Of a stretch of DNA of 53,297 nucleotides, positions 8,463 through 17,370 are shown in pieces. Each line of letters opens with the position of its first letter. Positions within the stretch are counted from its first letter, which is position 1. The stretch is from Sphingobium limneticum (GTDB taxonomy: Bacteria > Pseudomonadota > Alphaproteobacteria > Sphingomonadales > Sphingomonadaceae): positions 1 through 53,297 of the forward strand of contig NZ_VYPZ01000027.1 of the NCBI RefSeq assembly GCF_008710155.1. The letters are read 5' to 3'. A program made the position numbers and the translations under genes. Below the pieces are notes generated by a model that was not told the origin of the DNA, ran no database searches, and worked only from the letters and a program-made list of their open reading frames with translations.

Positions 8463-11400
8463 ATGCACAGGCCGATCTTCTACGATGCCAGCGGGCGTCG
8501 CCGCCGCTTTACCTTGCCCGCTTTGTTCGTGACCTTGCTCGCGATCATGGTCGCTGCGGTCGCCTTTGCCGTGACCATCGTGGATGTCCCGACCCCTCCG
8601 GCTGTGCCGTTGCGCATGGAGCGTCCGCGCGCCGAAGGCATCGGCCAGAAGCTCGGCCATATCGGCGCCAAACTGCGCGCCGACTTTGCGCAATGGCTCC
8701 CTCATGGCGGCTCCGCCATTTCCGCACATCCGGTAACGGCCGCCTTCTATGTCCCGTGGGATGACGCCAGCCGCGCGGCCCTGCGCGAACATGTCGATCA
8801 TATCGACTGGGTTGCCCCGGCCCTCCTGTCCGTCACGGGGTCCGCTCACCGGTTGCAGTTGACGAACGACAGCAATTTCACAGCGATCATCCACGCGGCC
8901 CACCGCCGCCCCAAGATATTGCCGGTCGTGCAGAATGTCGGCGATGGGGCATGGGATGGGAAAGGCACCGCCGCCTTGCTGCATGATCGCCACGCGCGCA
9001 CCACCTTCCTGAACCAGCTCATCCCTACCCTGAAAACACTGCACGCCACCGGCGTCGTCTTCGATTTCGAAGCACTGCCGCCCGGATCGCAGCGCGACTA
9101 TCTTGCCTTCCTGCATCAGGCTGCGCCGACGCTGCGCGATCGGCATCTGCTGCTGACGCTGACCGTGCCGGTGGATGACGCCAGCTGGGATCTCGCACGG
9201 TACGGTCAACTGGCCGACCGCCTGTTCCTGATGGACTATGACCAGCATTATATCGGCGACAAGGCCGGCCCTATCGCCGCCCAGCCCTGGTTCGTGCAGC
9301 GGCTGCGCGCCGCGCTCAAGGTCGTGCCGGCCGCCAAGACGATCGTCGCCATCGGCAATTATGCCTATGACTGGACCGATGGCGCGGCCAGCGCCGAAAC
9401 GCTGTCGATCGAGGATGCATGGCTGTCCGCGCACGACAGCGGCGCCCCGATCCGCTTCGATCCGGCATCGGGCAATGCCAGCTTCGACTATCAACAGGAC
9501 GGGCGGGTCCATCATGTCTGGATGCTGGACGCGGCCAGCGCCTGGAACCAGATTCGCGCCGCGCGACTGGCCGGCACCGGTGGCGTCGCGCTGTGGCGGT
9601 TGGGGTCGGAAGATCCCGGCTTCTGGTCCGCGCTCAAGCAGCGCGACACCGCACCGTCCGCAGCCATGGAGCGGCTGACCAGTTTCAACTCGGTCGATGT
9701 GGAGGGCAACGGCGAAATATTGCGGATCGACGACGTGCCCACGATCGGCCACCGCACGATCGCCATGGGTTCGGGCCGCACCGCCGGCCTCATCACCGAC
9801 GAGCATTTCGCCAGCTTGCCGACCCCTTATGTCATCCGCCGCACCGGCTATCGCCCGCATGAGGTGGCGCTGACATTCGACGATGGTCCCGATCCGGTCT
9901 GGACCCCGCCGGTTCTGAACATCCTTCGCAAGGCGCATGTCCCGGCGACCTTCTTCGTCATCGGCGAAAATGCGATGATGCACCCTGGCCTGTTGCGGCA
10001 AATCATCGCGCAGGGCAGCGAGATCGGCAATCACAGCTATACCCACCCCAATCTGGCGCAGGTCTGGGACCGGGGCGTGTCGCTGGAGCTCAACAGCACG
10101 CAGCGACTGGTGGAGGCCTATACCGGCCACGCCATGCGCCTGTTCCGCGCGCCCTATTTTGGCGATGCGGAACCGACCACGGCAGACGAGATCGGGCCAG
10201 CGCTGCAAGCGCAACGGGCGGGCTATCTCAACGTCGGCCTGCATGTCGATCCGGGCGACTGGACCCGGCCGGGCGCCGACGCCATCGTCGCGCGGACCAT
10301 CGCGCAGGTAGAGGCGGGCAGCGCGGATCGTTCGGCGCAGATCATCCTGCTGCATGACAGCGGCGGCGACCGGGCTCAGACCGTGGCGGCATTGCCCCGC
10401 ATCATTCAGGCACTCAAGGCGCGCGGCTATCGTTTCGTGCCGGTATCGACGCTGGCCGGCCTGACGCCGGCGCAGGTGATGCCGCAGGTGCGCGGCGCGG
10501 ACCTCGTCGCCGTGCGGGTCGACGTCGCCATCTTCCTGGTTCTCGCTGGTATCGCCATGACGCTCAAATGGCTTTTCTTCGCCGTCATCCTGTTCGGCAT
10601 CGGCCGCGCGGTGATGCTGGCCGGGCTGGCGCTCGGCAGCCGCCTGCCGCGCAACCGCATCGCCCCACCCACGACTCAGCCCGACCTGTTCGTGTCCGTC
10701 ATCATCCCTGCCTTCAACGAAGCCAAGGTCATCGAAACATCCGTGCGCCGCGTCCTGTCCAGCCAGCAAGTCGGGCTGGAGGTCATCGTGGTGGATGACG
10801 GATCGACTGACGGCACCAGCCGGATCGTCACCGACGCCTTCGCCGGCGACAGCCGCGTACAATTGTTGACCTTGGCCAATGGCGGCAAGGCGGTGGCGCT
10901 CAATCGCGCGCTGGAACTGGCGCGGGCACCGATCATCGTCGCTCTCGATGCCGATACCCAGTTCGAGCCGCTGACGATCGCTCGCCTGGCCCGCTGGTTT
11001 ACCGATCAGCAGGTCGGGGCGGTCGCCGGCAATGCGATGGTCGGCAACCGCATCAATCTCGTCACCCGCTGGCAGGCGGTGGAATATGTGACGGCGCAAA
11101 ATCTGGAACGGCGCGCCTTGGCCCGTTTCGGTGCGATCACCGTGGTGCCGGGCGCGGTCGGTGCGTGGCGGCGATCGGCGCTGGATGCTGTGGGCGGCTA
11201 TCCGGTCGATACGCTGGCCGAGGATCAGGATCTGACCATCGCCGTGCAGCGCGCCGGCTGGCGCATCGCCTATGATACCGACGCAGTCGCCTGGACCGAA
11301 GCACCCGAAAGCTTCCGTGCCTTGTCCAAACAGCGTTTCCGCTGGGCCTATGGCACGCTGCAATGTCTGTGGAAGCATCGCGGCATCTGGCGGGAAGGCA

Positions 11401-11840
11401 AGCCGGCGGGCCTCGCCTGGGTCGGGCTGCCTCAGGCCTGGCTGTTCCAGATCGGCTTTGCGATGGTGTCGCCGATCATCGACCTGGCGCTGGTTGTCAG
11501 CGCGCTCGACACCGCCCTGCGCGTTCATCAGCATGGTTGGGCGCAGACGGAAAGCGACGTGCTGCGCATGGCACTTTACTGGATCGCCTTTACCGCCATA
11601 GACATCGCCTGCGGCGCGGTCGCCTATCGTCTGGAACCGCGCGAGAAACGCTATCCTGCCCTCCTGCTGGTGGCGCAGCGCTTCATCTACCGGCAGATCA
11701 TGTACAGCGTCGTCATCCGCGCCGTGGGAACCGCCATCCTTGGCCCCTGGGTCGGCTGGGGCAAGCTGGAGCGCAGCGGTCGGGTACAATCGACAGACGC
11801 GCTGCGGGGTACAGGCCCGGCTTGGAGCAACCCGTCATGA
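8463..11840 (+). CDS. Three-module GH18-like / polysaccharide deacetylase / GT2 membrane protein
   Basis: The 1125-aa protein has an N-terminal TM near residues 15-35. A GH18-like (spore-peptidoglycan-hydrolase type) domain follows with FDFEAL near 200, where the Glu would be the acid/base. A NodB-type deacetylase domain starts near 468 (TFDDGPDP and HSYTHPN metal motifs, RAPYFGDAE). TM segments lie near 686-726, then a processive GT2 domain (VSVIIPAFNE near 744, VVDDGSTDGT, DADTQF, EDQDLT, QRFRWAYGTLQ) and C-terminal TMs. The layout suggests synthesis and modification of an N-acetylhexosamine-type polysaccharide across the inner membrane (inference). The start has a weak GGATGG site. The gene heads an operon whose next start overlaps its stop (ATGA). 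Confidence 0.9.
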   Translation: MHRPIFYDASGRRRRFTLPALFVTLLAIMVAAVAFAVTIVDVPTPPAVPLRMERPRAEGIGQKLGHIGAKLRADFAQWLPHGGSAISAHPVTAAFYVPWDDASRAALREHVDHIDWVAPALLSVTGSAHRLQLTNDSNFTAIIHAAHRRPKILPVVQNVGDGAWDGKGTAALLHDRHARTTFLNQLIPTLKTLHATGVVFDFEALPPGSQRDYLAFLHQAAPTLRDRHLLLTLTVPVDDASWDLARYGQLADRLFLMDYDQHYIGDKAGPIAAQPWFVQRLRAALKVVPAAKTIVAIGNYAYDWTDGAASAETLSIEDAWLSAHDSGAPIRFDPASGNASFDYQQDGRVHHVWMLDAASAWNQIRAARLAGTGGVALWRLGSEDPGFWSALKQRDTAPSAAMERLTSFNSVDVEGNGEILRIDDVPTIGHRTIAMGSGRTAGLITDEHFASLPTPYVIRRTGYRPHEVALTFDDGPDPVWTPPVLNILRKAHVPATFFVIGENAMMHPGLLRQIIAQGSEIGNHSYTHPNLAQVWDRGVSLELNSTQRLVEAYTGHAMRLFRAPYFGDAEPTTADEIGPALQAQRAGYLNVGLHVDPGDWTRPGADAIVARTIAQVEAGSADRSAQIILLHDSGGDRAQTVAALPRIIQALKARGYRFVPVSTLAGLTPAQVMPQVRGADLVAVRVDVAIFLVLAGIAMTLKWLFFAVILFGIGRAVMLAGLALGSRLPRNRIAPPTTQPDLFVSVIIPAFNEAKVIETSVRRVLSSQQVGLEVIVVDDGSTDGTSRIVTDAFAGDSRVQLLTLANGGKAVALNRALELARAPIIVALDADTQFEPLTIARLARWFTDQQVGAVAGNAMVGNRINLVTRWQAVEYVTAQNLERRALARFGAITVVPGAVGAWRRSALDAVGGYPVDTLAEDQDLTIAVQRAGWRIAYDTDAVAWTEAPESFRALSKQRFRWAYGTLQCLWKHRGIWREGKPAGLAWVGLPQAWLFQIGFAMVSPIIDLALVVSALDTALRVHQHGWAQTESDVLRMALYWIAFTAIDIACGAVAYRLEPREKRYPALLLVAQRFIYRQIMYSVVIRAVGTAILGPWVGWGKLERSGRVQSTDALRGTGPAWSNPS

Positions 11841-12568
11841 GCCGGACGACGATCGGCCTGGCGGGCTTCACCGGCGCACTGCTCCTGGCGCTTTGCTATA
11901 TCGGCTATATCGGCAATGGCGCGCTGTTCGACACGCTCCCCGCACAGGCGCCCCTACGCCAGCATCAACCGCGCGCGGTCGCGCTCTATTTGTCCGGCGA
12001 TATGGGCTTCCATGCCGGACTGGGGCCGGACGTCGCCGAACGGCTGACCCGGCAGGGCATCCCGGTCGTGGCCGAAAACAGCCTGCACTTCTTCCGCACC
12101 CGTCGCACGCCCGAAGAAGCCGGCGCGATGATCGCCGATGGCCTGCGCCGCGCCATCGCGCTCGATCCAGATGCCCGGCTGCTGCTGCTCGGCCAGTCCT
12201 TCGGGGCGGACGTGATCGCACCCTCGCTGCCTTATGTACCGACGGAATTACGCCGCCGGATCGCCTTTATCGGCTTGATCGTGCCCGGCGCGACGCGCCA
12301 GTGGCGCGCGTCTCCGTCCGAAATCTTCTCCTTCAACGAACCCGAAGAGGATGCCGTCATCGCCGCCCAGAAGCTCAGCTGGACGCCCCTGCTCTGCATC
12401 CATGGCGCGGACGAGGACAGCAGCCTGTGCCCGGCGCTGCGTCAGTCCAACGTCACCCGGCTGGAACTGCCCGGCGGCCATCCACTGCACCATGACGCAG
12501 ACGCCGTGAGCGCCGCCCTGTTGCAGGGGATCGGGCGCGCGGTCGGCGCGCGCGACGCTGCCCGATGA
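11837..12568 (+). CDS. VirJ/AcvB-like alpha/beta hydrolase (probable lysyl-PG hydrolase)
   Basis: The 243-aa protein has an N-terminal signal anchor (residues 6-26) and the VirJ/AcvB family pattern: YLSGDMGF, GIPVVAENSLHFFRTRRTPEEA and nucleophile motif GQSFGAD, with a late HGADEDSS and GGHPLHHD giving Asp and His. Agrobacterium AcvB is a periplasmic hydrolase of lysyl-phosphatidylglycerol, and this gene lies directly before mprF, which makes that lipid. The pairing therefore argues for aminoacyl-lipid turnover. The start ATG at 11837 overlaps the previous stop, and its own stop overlaps the mprF start. Confidence 0.85.
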   Translation: MSRTTIGLAGFTGALLLALCYIGYIGNGALFDTLPAQAPLRQHQPRAVALYLSGDMGFHAGLGPDVAERLTRQGIPVVAENSLHFFRTRRTPEEAGAMIADGLRRAIALDPDARLLLLGQSFGADVIAPSLPYVPTELRRRIAFIGLIVPGATRQWRASPSEIFSFNEPEEDAVIAAQKLSWTPLLCIHGADEDSSLCPALRQSNVTRLELPGGHPLHHDADAVSAALLQGIGRAVGARDAAR

Positions 12569-15156
12569 CCAGCCTCACGCTTCCCCGCTCCATCGGCCCG
12601 CGTCGGCAACTGCTGGGCGTCGGCCTGCTCCTGCTGGTGGCTACTCTCGCCTTCGCCGCGCTCGACCATCTCTTCACCGAAATAGAATGGCATGATGTCC
12701 GGGCGGCCTTCCACGCCATCCCACCGCTCGCGATCGCCGCCTGCGTGCTGCTGACCGTCCTCAGCTATCTTGCCCTTACCCTTTACGATCATCTGGCGCT
12801 CCGCATCATCGGCAGCGGGATCGGCTGGCGCACGGCGGCGCTGGCGTCATTCTGCAGCTATACGCTCAGCCATAATCTGGGCCTGGCGATCGTTACCGGC
12901 GGGTCGGCACGGCTGCGCATCTATGGCGCGGCGGGTCTGGGGCCGGGGGATGTCGCACGCATCATCGCGTCGGCCAGCTTCGCATTTTGGGGCGGCGTCT
13001 TCACCCTTGCCGCACTGGCGATGACCCTGCATCCCGCCGCCATCGCGCTGGGTGGGTTCGCGCTCGATCCGGTCGTGCAGCGCGCCATCGGCATTGCCCT
13101 GCTAATCGGTGCGATGCTGCTCCTCGCCGCGCTCGGCCCAGCCGCCCGTTCGATCAACCTCTTCGGCTGGACCCTGACGCTGCCCAGCAGAACACAGGGA
13201 CTGGCGCAGATCGGCATCGCCTGCATCGACCTGGCCTTTGCCAGCGCCGCGCTGTTCGTCCTCGTCCCCCATCTCTCCCCTGCCCTCTATCCCACTTTCT
13301 TCCTGGGTTATGCGCTCGCCATCATCGTAGCGCTGATCAGCCATGTGCCGGGCGGCATCGGCATATTCGAAGGCGTGATCGTCGCCACCCTGCCCAATGT
13401 CGACCAGCCGGTGTTGATCGCGGCGCTGATCGCCTATCGCATCCTCTATTATCTGGTCCCCCTGTTCGTGGCCGTCATCCTCATCACCGCGCATGAAAGC
13501 CATGCATGGCGACGGCCAGTACGCCAGGTGATGGGTGGCGCGCAGACGCTGGCCCGCGCGATCGCCCCCACCATGTTCGCCGCGCTGGTGGCGGTGGGCG
13601 GCACCATCCTGCTTATTTCCGGATCGCTCCCTGCCGTTCCGGGGCGGTTCCGCATCGTGGCGGGCATCATACCCATGCCCTTTGTCGAGGCGTCCCATCT
13701 GGCCGCCAGCATGACCGGCGCGATGCTGATCCTGCTGGCATCGGGACTCTATCGACGGCTTGATGGCGCCTTCTTGTTGACGCGGTTGCTGCTGGTCGCC
13801 GGCGCGCTCTTCTCGCTCAGCAAGGGCCTGGATTATGAGGAGGCGATCATCCTCCTGTCCATCGCCGCATTGCTGCAATGGAGCCATGCGGCCTTCTATC
13901 GCCGCACCAGCCTGACATCGGCCATATTGACGCCAGGATGGATCGCTACGCTGGGCGTCGCGGTCGGCCTGTCCATCTGGATCGGTTTCATCGCCTATCG
14001 CCATGTCGATTATCAAAGCGATCTGTGGTGGCAGTTCGGGCGGCATCAGGACGCCTCGCGCTTCCTGCGCGCTGCGCTGGCCACCGGCGTGGTGATGGTC
14101 GGCGCCGCAATGATGGGACTGCTGCGCCCGGCTACCGACCGTGGCGACGATGAGCCATGCGGCCCGCCCAGCGAAACCGCACTCGCCCTCGCCCGTCGGA
14201 CGGACGCCTGCCTCGCGCTTACGGGCGACAAGCGTTTCCTGACATCCCCGTCCGGTCGCGCCTTTCTCATGTATCAGGTACAAGGGCATAGCTGGATCGT
14301 CATGGGCGATCCGGTCGGCGATCCGGCTGAATGGGGCGACCTGCTATGGCGCATGCGTGAGCGGGCCGACGCCGCGCAGGGGCGACTATTGCTCTATCAA
14401 CTAAGCCTGGAATCCCTGCCGCTGGCCATCGACCTTGGCCTGTCCATCGTCAAATATGGGGAGGAGGCACGGATCGACCTGAGCACCTTCACGCTGGAAG
14501 GATCGCAGGCCCGCCCCCTGCGCCACGCCGTCCGCCGCACCGCCCGCGATGGCGCCGGCTTCGAAATCGTGGCGGCGGTCGACCTGCCGGCCCTGCTGCC
14601 CGAATTACGCGCCGTGTCCGACGACTGGCTGGCCGCCAAGGGCGCCACCGAGAAAAGCTTCAGCGTCGGTCGTTTTGGAGATATCTATATGGCAAGGTTC
14701 GACTGCGCGGTCGTGCGCTGCCACGGGCGGATCGTGGCCTTCGCCAATATCTGGTCGACGGCGGACGGTCAGGAATTGTCCGTCGATCTGATGCGTCACA
14801 GCGGCGATGCGCCACCCGGTGTCATGGACTTCATCTTCACTAGCCTGCTGCTTTGGGGCCAATCCCATGGCTATCGCTGGTTCACGCTCGGCATTGCGCC
14901 CTTGTCGGGGCTGGAGGCGCGGCGCCTGTCCCCGCTTTGGGTCAAGGCGGCGGCCTTCCTCTACCGCCATGGCGATGCCTTCTATGGCTTTGGCGGATTG
15001 CGTGCCTATAAGGCGAAGTTCGTGCCGATCTGGGAACCGCGTTTCATCGCGGGGCCGCAGGGGCTTTCGCTGGCACGGGCGATGGTGGACCTCCAGCGGC
15101 TGATCGGCGGCGGGAAAGGCAGCATGGCCGCCCGGATGCGGGAGGCCGGGAAATGA
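12565..15156 (+). CDS. mprF: MprF-type phosphatidylglycerol lysyltransferase/flippase
   Basis: The 863-aa protein has an N-terminal multi-TM flippase part (about residues 15-530) with the family segment ISHVPGGIGIFEGVIV. The C-terminal cytosolic GNAT-like aminoacyl transferase domain (about 545-850) contains LMYQVQGHSWIVMGDPVGD, ERADAAQGRLLLYQLS, EKSFSVGRFG and GLEARRLSPLWVKAAAFLYRHGDAFYGF. MprF transfers an amino acid, usually lysine, from tRNA to phosphatidylglycerol and flips the product, lowering membrane negative charge. It is coupled by ATGA to the VirJ-like gene before it and the regulator gene after it. Confidence 0.94.
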   Translation: MTSLTLPRSIGPRRQLLGVGLLLLVATLAFAALDHLFTEIEWHDVRAAFHAIPPLAIAACVLLTVLSYLALTLYDHLALRIIGSGIGWRTAALASFCSYTLSHNLGLAIVTGGSARLRIYGAAGLGPGDVARIIASASFAFWGGVFTLAALAMTLHPAAIALGGFALDPVVQRAIGIALLIGAMLLLAALGPAARSINLFGWTLTLPSRTQGLAQIGIACIDLAFASAALFVLVPHLSPALYPTFFLGYALAIIVALISHVPGGIGIFEGVIVATLPNVDQPVLIAALIAYRILYYLVPLFVAVILITAHESHAWRRPVRQVMGGAQTLARAIAPTMFAALVAVGGTILLISGSLPAVPGRFRIVAGIIPMPFVEASHLAASMTGAMLILLASGLYRRLDGAFLLTRLLLVAGALFSLSKGLDYEEAIILLSIAALLQWSHAAFYRRTSLTSAILTPGWIATLGVAVGLSIWIGFIAYRHVDYQSDLWWQFGRHQDASRFLRAALATGVVMVGAAMMGLLRPATDRGDDEPCGPPSETALALARRTDACLALTGDKRFLTSPSGRAFLMYQVQGHSWIVMGDPVGDPAEWGDLLWRMRERADAAQGRLLLYQLSLESLPLAIDLGLSIVKYGEEARIDLSTFTLEGSQARPLRHAVRRTARDGAGFEIVAAVDLPALLPELRAVSDDWLAAKGATEKSFSVGRFGDIYMARFDCAVVRCHGRIVAFANIWSTADGQELSVDLMRHSGDAPPGVMDFIFTSLLLWGQSHGYRWFTLGIAPLSGLEARRLSPLWVKAAAFLYRHGDAFYGFGGLRAYKAKFVPIWEPRFIAGPQGLSLARAMVDLQRLIGGGKGSMAARMREAGK

Positions 15157-15848
15157 GGACGGTCATGAGCTACAAGGTGCTGTTGGTCGAGGATGATGCC
15201 ACCACCGCAGACTATATCACCAAGGGGCTAGTGGAAGAAGGCTTCACCGTCGACCGGGCCGATAACGGCCGCGACGGGCTGTTCCTGGCGACCGAGGCCG
15301 CGCATGACGCAATCATTCTCGACCGAATGCTGCCGGGAATGGACGGCATGGCCGTGCTCGCCGCGCTGCGCGCCGCCGGTATTGAAACCCCGGTCATCAT
15401 CCTATCCGCGCTGGCCACCGCCGACGAACGGGTCAAGGGCCTGACCGGCGGATCGGACGACTATCTGGCCAAGCCCTTCGCCTTTGCCGAATTGCTCGCC
15501 AGACTGCGCATCATCCTGCGGCGTGGCGGCGGACAAGCGGCCGAGACGCGTTTGTCCTGCGGCGGTCTGGAGGTCGACCTTCTCTCGCGCAAGGTCAAGC
15601 GCGGTAGCCGCACCATCGACCTGCAACCACGCGAGTTTCGCTTGCTCGATTATCTGCTGCGCCATCAGGGCGAGGTCGTCACCCGCACCATGTTGCTGGA
15701 GGGCGTATGGGATTATCATTTCGATCCCGGCACGAATGTCATCGACGTGCATATCAGCCGCCTGCGCCGCAAGGTAGATGAAGAGGGCGAAAGCCCGCTG
15801 ATCCACACGATTCGCGGCGCCGGCTATCGGCTGAGCGAACAGGGTTGA
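15153..15848 (+). CDS. OmpR-family response regulator (two-component system 2)
   Basis: The 231-aa protein has a receiver domain with VEDD, phosphoacceptor Asp 57 (AIILDRMLPGMDG), the switch region ILSALATADERVKG and Lys in LAKPFAF. A winged-helix DNA-binding domain follows (LQPREFRLLDYLLRHQGEVVTRTMLLEGVWDYHFDP, VDVHISRLRRK, IRGAGYRL), close to the CusR/QseB type. The ATG at 15153 overlaps the mprF stop and has GGGAGG seven bases upstream; an ATG at 15165 with GAGG is a possible alternative. It probably controls its own operon. Confidence 0.93.
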   Translation: MRTVMSYKVLLVEDDATTADYITKGLVEEGFTVDRADNGRDGLFLATEAAHDAIILDRMLPGMDGMAVLAALRAAGIETPVIILSALATADERVKGLTGGSDDYLAKPFAFAELLARLRIILRRGGGQAAETRLSCGGLEVDLLSRKVKRGSRTIDLQPREFRLLDYLLRHQGEVVTRTMLLEGVWDYHFDPGTNVIDVHISRLRRKVDEEGESPLIHTIRGAGYRLSEQG

Positions 15849-15850
15849 CG

Positions 15851-17236
15851 ATGCGTTGGCGCCAAAGCGTCATCTGGCGGTTCGCTGCGCTCGTCTTCCT
15901 GATGCAGATCGCCTGCGTACTGCTTGCCTTATGGGCTGTGCATCAATTCACCAACAATTCGGTGGATGAAGCGAGCCGCGCCGTCGCGGTCAATCTGCGC
16001 GACGACATAGCCGCCACTTATGCGGCGGCCGGATTGCAGGCGGCCGGCGCCACGGTCCGCAGCCGCATGACCGCCGATCCGGACGGCAGTTCGGTCATGC
16101 TGCTGATCGCACCCAATGGTCAGCGGGTAGCGGGCAATATTCCCAATTGGCCATCAGCGATCGGCCCGGCGGAAAGCTGGCGGCAACTCGACCTGCTGCG
16201 CATCGGCCAGAAGGAGCGCGAGCCCCAGAGCATCGGGATCGTCAGCACGCAGTTTCCGGATGGCACGCGACTGCTGACCGGCCATGTCGTGGAAAATGAC
16301 TTGCGTTTCGGCGGCTATCTGGAGGCCGCGCTGCTGGGCGCGGTAATACTTGCGATCCCGCTGGCGGCAGGCGCGGCCTTCTTTTCCGCTGCGATCATCC
16401 GGGGGCGGTTGCGGTCGGTCATCGACACGGCGGCGGCGGTCGGCACCGGCGACATGAAGCGTCGCATCATCCTGTCCGGCAGCGGCGACATGTTCGACGC
16501 GCTGGGTGAGGAAATCAACGCCATGCTGGAGCGGATCACCGGCCTGGTGGACGAGATGCGTTTGGTGACGGACGGATTGGCGCATGACCTGCGCTCCCCG
16601 CTGACAAGAATGCGCGCCGTACTGGACAATGCGCTGCGCCAGAGCCGGGACGAGGAATCTATTGCGGCGCTGGAAAAGGCGCTGGAGGAAGGCGACACGC
16701 TGCTGCGCATGCTGGACGCTGCGCTGCTGATCAGCCGGGCAGAGGCAGGCATCGGCCGCGACAGTTTTGTGGCGGTCGACGTCGCCGCGCTGCTGCTGGA
16801 TTTTCAGGACATGTATGATGCCTTGGCCGAGGATAAGGGCGTGACGATCAGCGTCGATACGCCGCCGGACCTGCATATCCGATCGCACCGGGAGATATTC
16901 GGCCAAGTATTGTCCAACCTGATCGACAATGCGCTGAAATATGGAGGCGACCAAATCCTGCTGTCGGCACGGCGATCGGGCGACAGGATCGAGATTGCCG
17001 TGGCCGACAATGGCCCCGGCATTGCCGAAGAGCGGCGGATCGAAGCGCTACGCAGGTTCGCCCGGCTGGATGCCTCCCGCCATATCAGCGGCGCCGGGCT
17101 GGGCCTATCGCTGGCATCGGCCGTGGCCCATATGCATAGCGGTACGCTGACGCTGGGTGACGCGGAACCGGGCTTGCGGGTCATGCTGACCCTGCCGGCC
17201 ATTGATACGGCGCAAGCGGACTCTTCCTTGGCCTGA
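15851..17236 (+). CDS. Sensor histidine kinase (two-component system 2)
   Basis: The 461-aa kinase has TM1 near residues 8-30 and TM2 near 155-180, with a periplasmic sensor of about 120 residues between them, then HAMP. The HisKA motif LAHDLRSPLTRMR carries His near 245. ATPase boxes are NLIDNALKYGG, VADNGPGIAEERR and GAGLGLSLA. The ATG at 15851 was preferred over a TTG at 15845 that would overlap the regulator stop, because AGGG lies six bases upstream of the ATG. It is the last gene of the mprF operon. Signals are unknown; cationic-peptide or envelope stress is a guess from the mprF context. Confidence 0.92.
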   Translation: MRWRQSVIWRFAALVFLMQIACVLLALWAVHQFTNNSVDEASRAVAVNLRDDIAATYAAAGLQAAGATVRSRMTADPDGSSVMLLIAPNGQRVAGNIPNWPSAIGPAESWRQLDLLRIGQKEREPQSIGIVSTQFPDGTRLLTGHVVENDLRFGGYLEAALLGAVILAIPLAAGAAFFSAAIIRGRLRSVIDTAAAVGTGDMKRRIILSGSGDMFDALGEEINAMLERITGLVDEMRLVTDGLAHDLRSPLTRMRAVLDNALRQSRDEESIAALEKALEEGDTLLRMLDAALLISRAEAGIGRDSFVAVDVAALLLDFQDMYDALAEDKGVTISVDTPPDLHIRSHREIFGQVLSNLIDNALKYGGDQILLSARRSGDRIEIAVADNGPGIAEERRIEALRRFARLDASRHISGAGLGLSLASAVAHMHSGTLTLGDAEPGLRVMLTLPAIDTAQADSSLA

Positions 17237-17249
17237 CAAGGCATGTGCC

Positions 17250-17302
17250 GCCCATCGGTAAAGTGCCGACCGTGACACTTTACCGATGGGCAAAGTGTCA
17301 CG
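17250..17302. promoter_or_regulatory. Triple alternating AAAGTG operator array with two overlapping inverted repeats
   Basis: Arms at 17250-17265 and 17276-17291 pair perfectly over 16 bp with a 10-nt loop. A second perfect pair, CGTGACACTTT (17271-17281) and AAAGTGTCACG (17292-17302), has 11-bp arms and again a 10-nt loop. The two repeats share the middle arm. AAAGTG half-sites start at 17260, 17276 (inverted) and 17292, a strict 16-bp period. It lies 13 bp past the kinase stop and 69 bp before the next gene, with no T-run, so an operator or a pair of alternative hairpins is more likely than a plain terminator. Confidence 0.75.
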
Positions 17303-17370
17303 AGCGACAAAATGCGACTCGGCAGAAAAACGGGATTCACAAGCGGGTCAGACTATGCTTGATTCACGAT

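Noticed and set aside
8373..11789. Minus-strand open frame of 1138 codons
   Set aside because: It mirrors the three-module synthase gene. The translation is rich in Arg, Gly, Asp and His with no domains, as expected from high-GC antisense.
17250..17302. Inverted repeats read as a simple Rho-independent terminator of the mprF operon
   Set aside because: No T-run follows either stem, and the three evenly spaced half-sites fit an operator array better. A termination role is not excluded.
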